A DNA stretch of 10,000 nucleotides, taken from positions 1 through 10,000 of the forward strand of contig JAIWOL010000023.1 in NCBI GenBank assembly GCA_020216925.1. The letters are read 5' to 3'. Below are positions 8,485 to 10,000 of the stretch, piece by piece (the stretch's first letter is position 1; each line of letters starts with the position of its first letter). The position numbers and the translations under genes were made by a program. The DNA is from Thiobacillus sp. Its GTDB lineage: Bacteria > Pseudomonadota > Gammaproteobacteria > Burkholderiales > Thiobacillaceae. The notes under the pieces were generated by a model. It worked only from the letters and a program-made list of their open reading frames with translations, was not told the DNA's origin and searched no databases.

Positions 8485-8829
8485 CTATTGCGGCTCAATC
8501 GAGGTCAACACGTTCCGGCCCGATGTTGAAACGCCACCCTGGGTAAACAGAACCACTTGTCCACTCCTGATCGCACCAAGTTTCCTGCCAGGGCTATCGA
8601 TCAATGCGTCAAGTTCGTAGTCGACATCGCTGATTCTGACCACTCTCCGGCTCGCGTCATAGCGCTGGAATATGCCGGCGATGCGATTTTGCGCCACGCC
8701 ATCCTGCACCCGCTGCGAACCCGCAGCCAAGGGCGCATCTTTAACGGCTCTCACCCTGACGGGGGCATCCGCCAACGCCGCCTGGCTGGCCATCGCAAAT
8801 ACCATGAACACTATTATCTGGTTTTTCAT
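8485..8829 (-). CDS. pilY2: Small secreted PilY2-like pilus-operon protein
   Basis: A 114-residue exported protein. The signal peptide is clear: MKNQIIVFMVFAMASQAALA with cleavage after A20 (A-L-A). The mature part is small and mixed, with a central strand-rich stretch (AGIFQRYDASRRVVRISDVDYELD, in two segments from residue 51) and a hydrophobic GQVVLF strand (90-95). It has no cysteines and no known catalytic motif. The start at 8829 has a strong AAGGAG (complement of 8838-8843) at 8 bases and overlaps the pilY1 stop as ATGA; a 6-residue longer start at 8847 would bury that site. PilY2 of Pseudomonas aeruginosa is a similarly small protein between pilY1 and pilE and is needed for pilus formation. 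Identity is inferred from position, size and export signal, not from a sequence match I can verify. Confidence 0.6.
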   Translation of the reverse strand: MKNQIIVFMVFAMASQAALADAPVRVRAVKDAPLAAGSQRVQDGVAQNRIAGIFQRYDASRRVVRISDVDYELDALIDSPGRKLGAIRSGQVVLFTQGGVSTSGRNVLTSIEPQ

Positions 8830-10000
8830 TGAAAAATCTCCTTCCACATGATACGCCCGCGGCTGCCCGGCTGATCTTGCAAACCAAACCGCTCCAGTCC
8901 ACCGGTGCCGTTTGCATACACCATGCCGCCGCCACCGCCGCCGCCGCTGCCGTAAACACCGCCAGCGGCAGAAGGCACATCAAGGATGGTGGGGGTGGGC
9001 GCGATGCCAACCGTGCTTTTCCGTCCTGCGACCGCGACACTCACCGTTGCGCCCCCCCCTGTTGTAACAGACTCAGTGGCAGTGATGCTGCCATCGCCAT
9101 CCGCATCGAAGCTGCCGTAGGCAGACGCCCAACCCGTCAATGGATCCAGAGCCATCAGCCAGCCTTCTCCGCCAAAGGCGCAGGGGTCCGGACTGGGAAT
9201 CATGCTCGAAAACAAGGCCAACCCACTCTTGATCAGGGTATTGAATGGCACCGTTTCACCCGTTGCCGGCAGATTCAAAAACCAGCCTTTCGCGGGCGGC
9301 GCTCCTGCGTAATCGACCGTATTGCTGGAAACCCTTCTGAAACTGGTTCCCGCGCCGCTCACCGTATCGATTACAGTCTGCGCCACCAGATCCGACAAGG
9401 TCACAGTGCCGCCGTTGTCCCATACCCCATACAGTGCTTGCGTGGTGAACGGCCCGGATGCATCGGCGGTTTCTATGAATTTGCCCGTGCCGAACAGCAC
9501 CATGCGACCGCCATTGGGATGCGGAAATACCTGCGGCGCCGAGGTGATTGGTTGACCCGCCGGCGCGGTGAACAACGGACTGCCGGCATTGGCCACCGCC
9601 CATGACGCCGGGCTAGCCGAGGAGACGTCGAATTTCCACATATTGCCGTTAATGTCGCCAGCATAGATCAAATCAACCTTGCCGTCGCCATTGGTGTCGA
9701 CAGGCAAAGGCGTCGCCAGCCCGTTGGGCGATGCCAGCGTTCCACTGCCAGTAGTGATCTTGATGTAGTCGGTGCCAAGTGTCCAAGTGCCGCCAAAGGT
9801 ATTGGAGAGATACAGAATATAGAGCACCGCGTGGCCTGTGGTACTGGCATTGCCATCTGCCTCGGTGTTGTTGTAGCCGTTGCCAATCACCACGGCCCAT
9901 TTGTTGTTGTTCATCTTGACGATCTGCGCCGACAGCTTATTGAGGCTATTCACCGTCGGCTGGTTGAAGGTGTAACCCAGATCTTGGTCGTCCCGGTCGG
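8826..10000 (-). CDS. pilY1: PilY1 C-terminal beta-propeller region (partial, 5' end outside window)
   Basis: The last about 391 codons of a PilY1/PilC-type pilus tip protein; the frame stays open to the right edge. The family core is plain: DLGYTFNQPTV near the edge, KWAVVIGNGYNNTEADG, then VDTNGDGKVDLIYAGDINGNMWKFDV. The DTNGDGKVD loop (9672-9698) is the 9-residue calcium-binding site that in P. aeruginosa PilY1 controls pilus extension and retraction. Blade-like segments follow (GGRMVLFGTGKFIE, LYGVWDNGG, GWFLNLPATGE). The protein ends GRIMWKEIFQ, the usual PilY1 terminus. Unusual parts are a second calcium-type loop DADGDGSIT (9081-9107), a run of eight G (9052-9059) and a glycine tract (8925-8951). 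The N-terminal adhesive domain and signal peptide are not in the window. The stop overlaps the next gene's start by 4 bases. Confidence 0.93.
   Translation of the reverse strand, partial: DRDDQDLGYTFNQPTVNSLNKLSAQIVKMNNNKWAVVIGNGYNNTEADGNASTTGHAVLYILYLSNTFGGTWTLGTDYIKITTGSGTLASPNGLATPLPVDTNGDGKVDLIYAGDINGNMWKFDVSSASPASWAVANAGSPLFTAPAGQPITSAPQVFPHPNGGRMVLFGTGKFIETADASGPFTTQALYGVWDNGGTVTLSDLVAQTVIDTVSGAGTSFRRVSSNTVDYAGAPPAKGWFLNLPATGETVPFNTLIKSGLALFSSMIPSPDPCAFGGEGWLMALDPLTGWASAYGSFDADGDGSITATESVTTGGGATVSVAVAGRKSTVGIAPTPTILDVPSAAGGVYGSGGGGGGGMVYANGTGGLERFGLQDQPGSRGRIMWKEIFQ
8925..8951 (-). repeat. GGC/GGT triplet tract coding for a glycine stretch in pilY1
   Basis: Seven glycine codons in a row (8945-8925, six GGC and one GGT), preceded by a Gly-Ser pair (8951-8946). 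The tract lies near the C-terminus of PilY1, between a Tyr and a Met-Val-Tyr segment, and would form a flexible linker. Because the unit is three bases, length changes would keep the frame. Confidence 0.85.
9052..9059 (-). repeat. Run of eight G in the pilY1 coding strand
   Basis: Eight consecutive C on the plus strand, read as GGGGGGGG in pilY1 and encoding part of a Gly-Gly-Gly triplet in TTGGGATVS. About 77 codons remain after it. A shift of one base in one direction meets TGA at 9043-9041, and in the other at 8982-8980, so either slip truncates the protein. Confidence 0.9.

Noticed and set aside
8741..9040. A 99-codon minus-strand frame across the pilY1/pilY2 junction, considered as a frameshift product of pilY1
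   Set aside because: A TGA at 9043-9041 separates it from the G8 tract in that frame, and its sequence is an alanine-rich shadow of pilY1.

Overview
The window looks like a chromosomal core region of a GC-rich betaproteobacterium. I see no phage, plasmid, insertion sequence, CRISPR array, tRNA or rRNA. The lineage call rests on a DUF3579 gene placed beside rpsT, an arrangement I know from betaproteobacteria, and on the protein sequences. Genus cannot be named from the sequence alone.

Layout. Positions 5-274 (+) hold a small DUF3579 protein. It ends at a perfect, symmetrical hairpin (283-328) that can terminate transcription from both sides. rpsT (ribosomal protein S20) follows on the minus strand (340-603). 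A gap of about 250 bases carries a good minus-strand promoter for rpsT, a leader hairpin and a weaker plus-strand promoter for murJ. From 853 to 8036 the plus strand holds a tight run: murJ (lipid II flippase), ribF (FMN/FAD synthesis), ileS (isoleucyl-tRNA synthetase), lspA (lipoprotein signal peptidase), fkpB (FKBP-type prolyl isomerase) and ispH (last step of the MEP isoprenoid pathway). Several of these junctions overlap or nearly touch, so they are probably co-transcribed. The functional thread is loose: envelope building (murJ, lspA, and ispH through the isoprenoid carrier lipid) alongside translation and cofactor supply.

From 8038 to the right edge the minus strand carries the end of a type IV pilus minor-pilin operon, transcribed toward ispH: pilY1 (5' part beyond the window), a PilY2-like secreted protein, and pilE. 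The pilus genes are tightly coupled, with a 4-base stop/start overlap and then a 9-base gap. The order rpsT-murJ-ribF-ileS-lspA-fkpB-ispH | pilE-pilY2-pilY1 is the same as I remember for Pseudomonas aeruginosa, which supports the PilY2 call.

I do not see an undescribed system here. The points most worth a second look are a run of eight G in the 3' part of pilY1, where either frameshift would truncate the protein, and a degenerate heptanucleotide repeat forming part of an expanded loop in ileS. Others are the lineage-specific tail of PilY1, the small PilY2-like protein, and the single-base gap between the convergent ispH and pilE genes.
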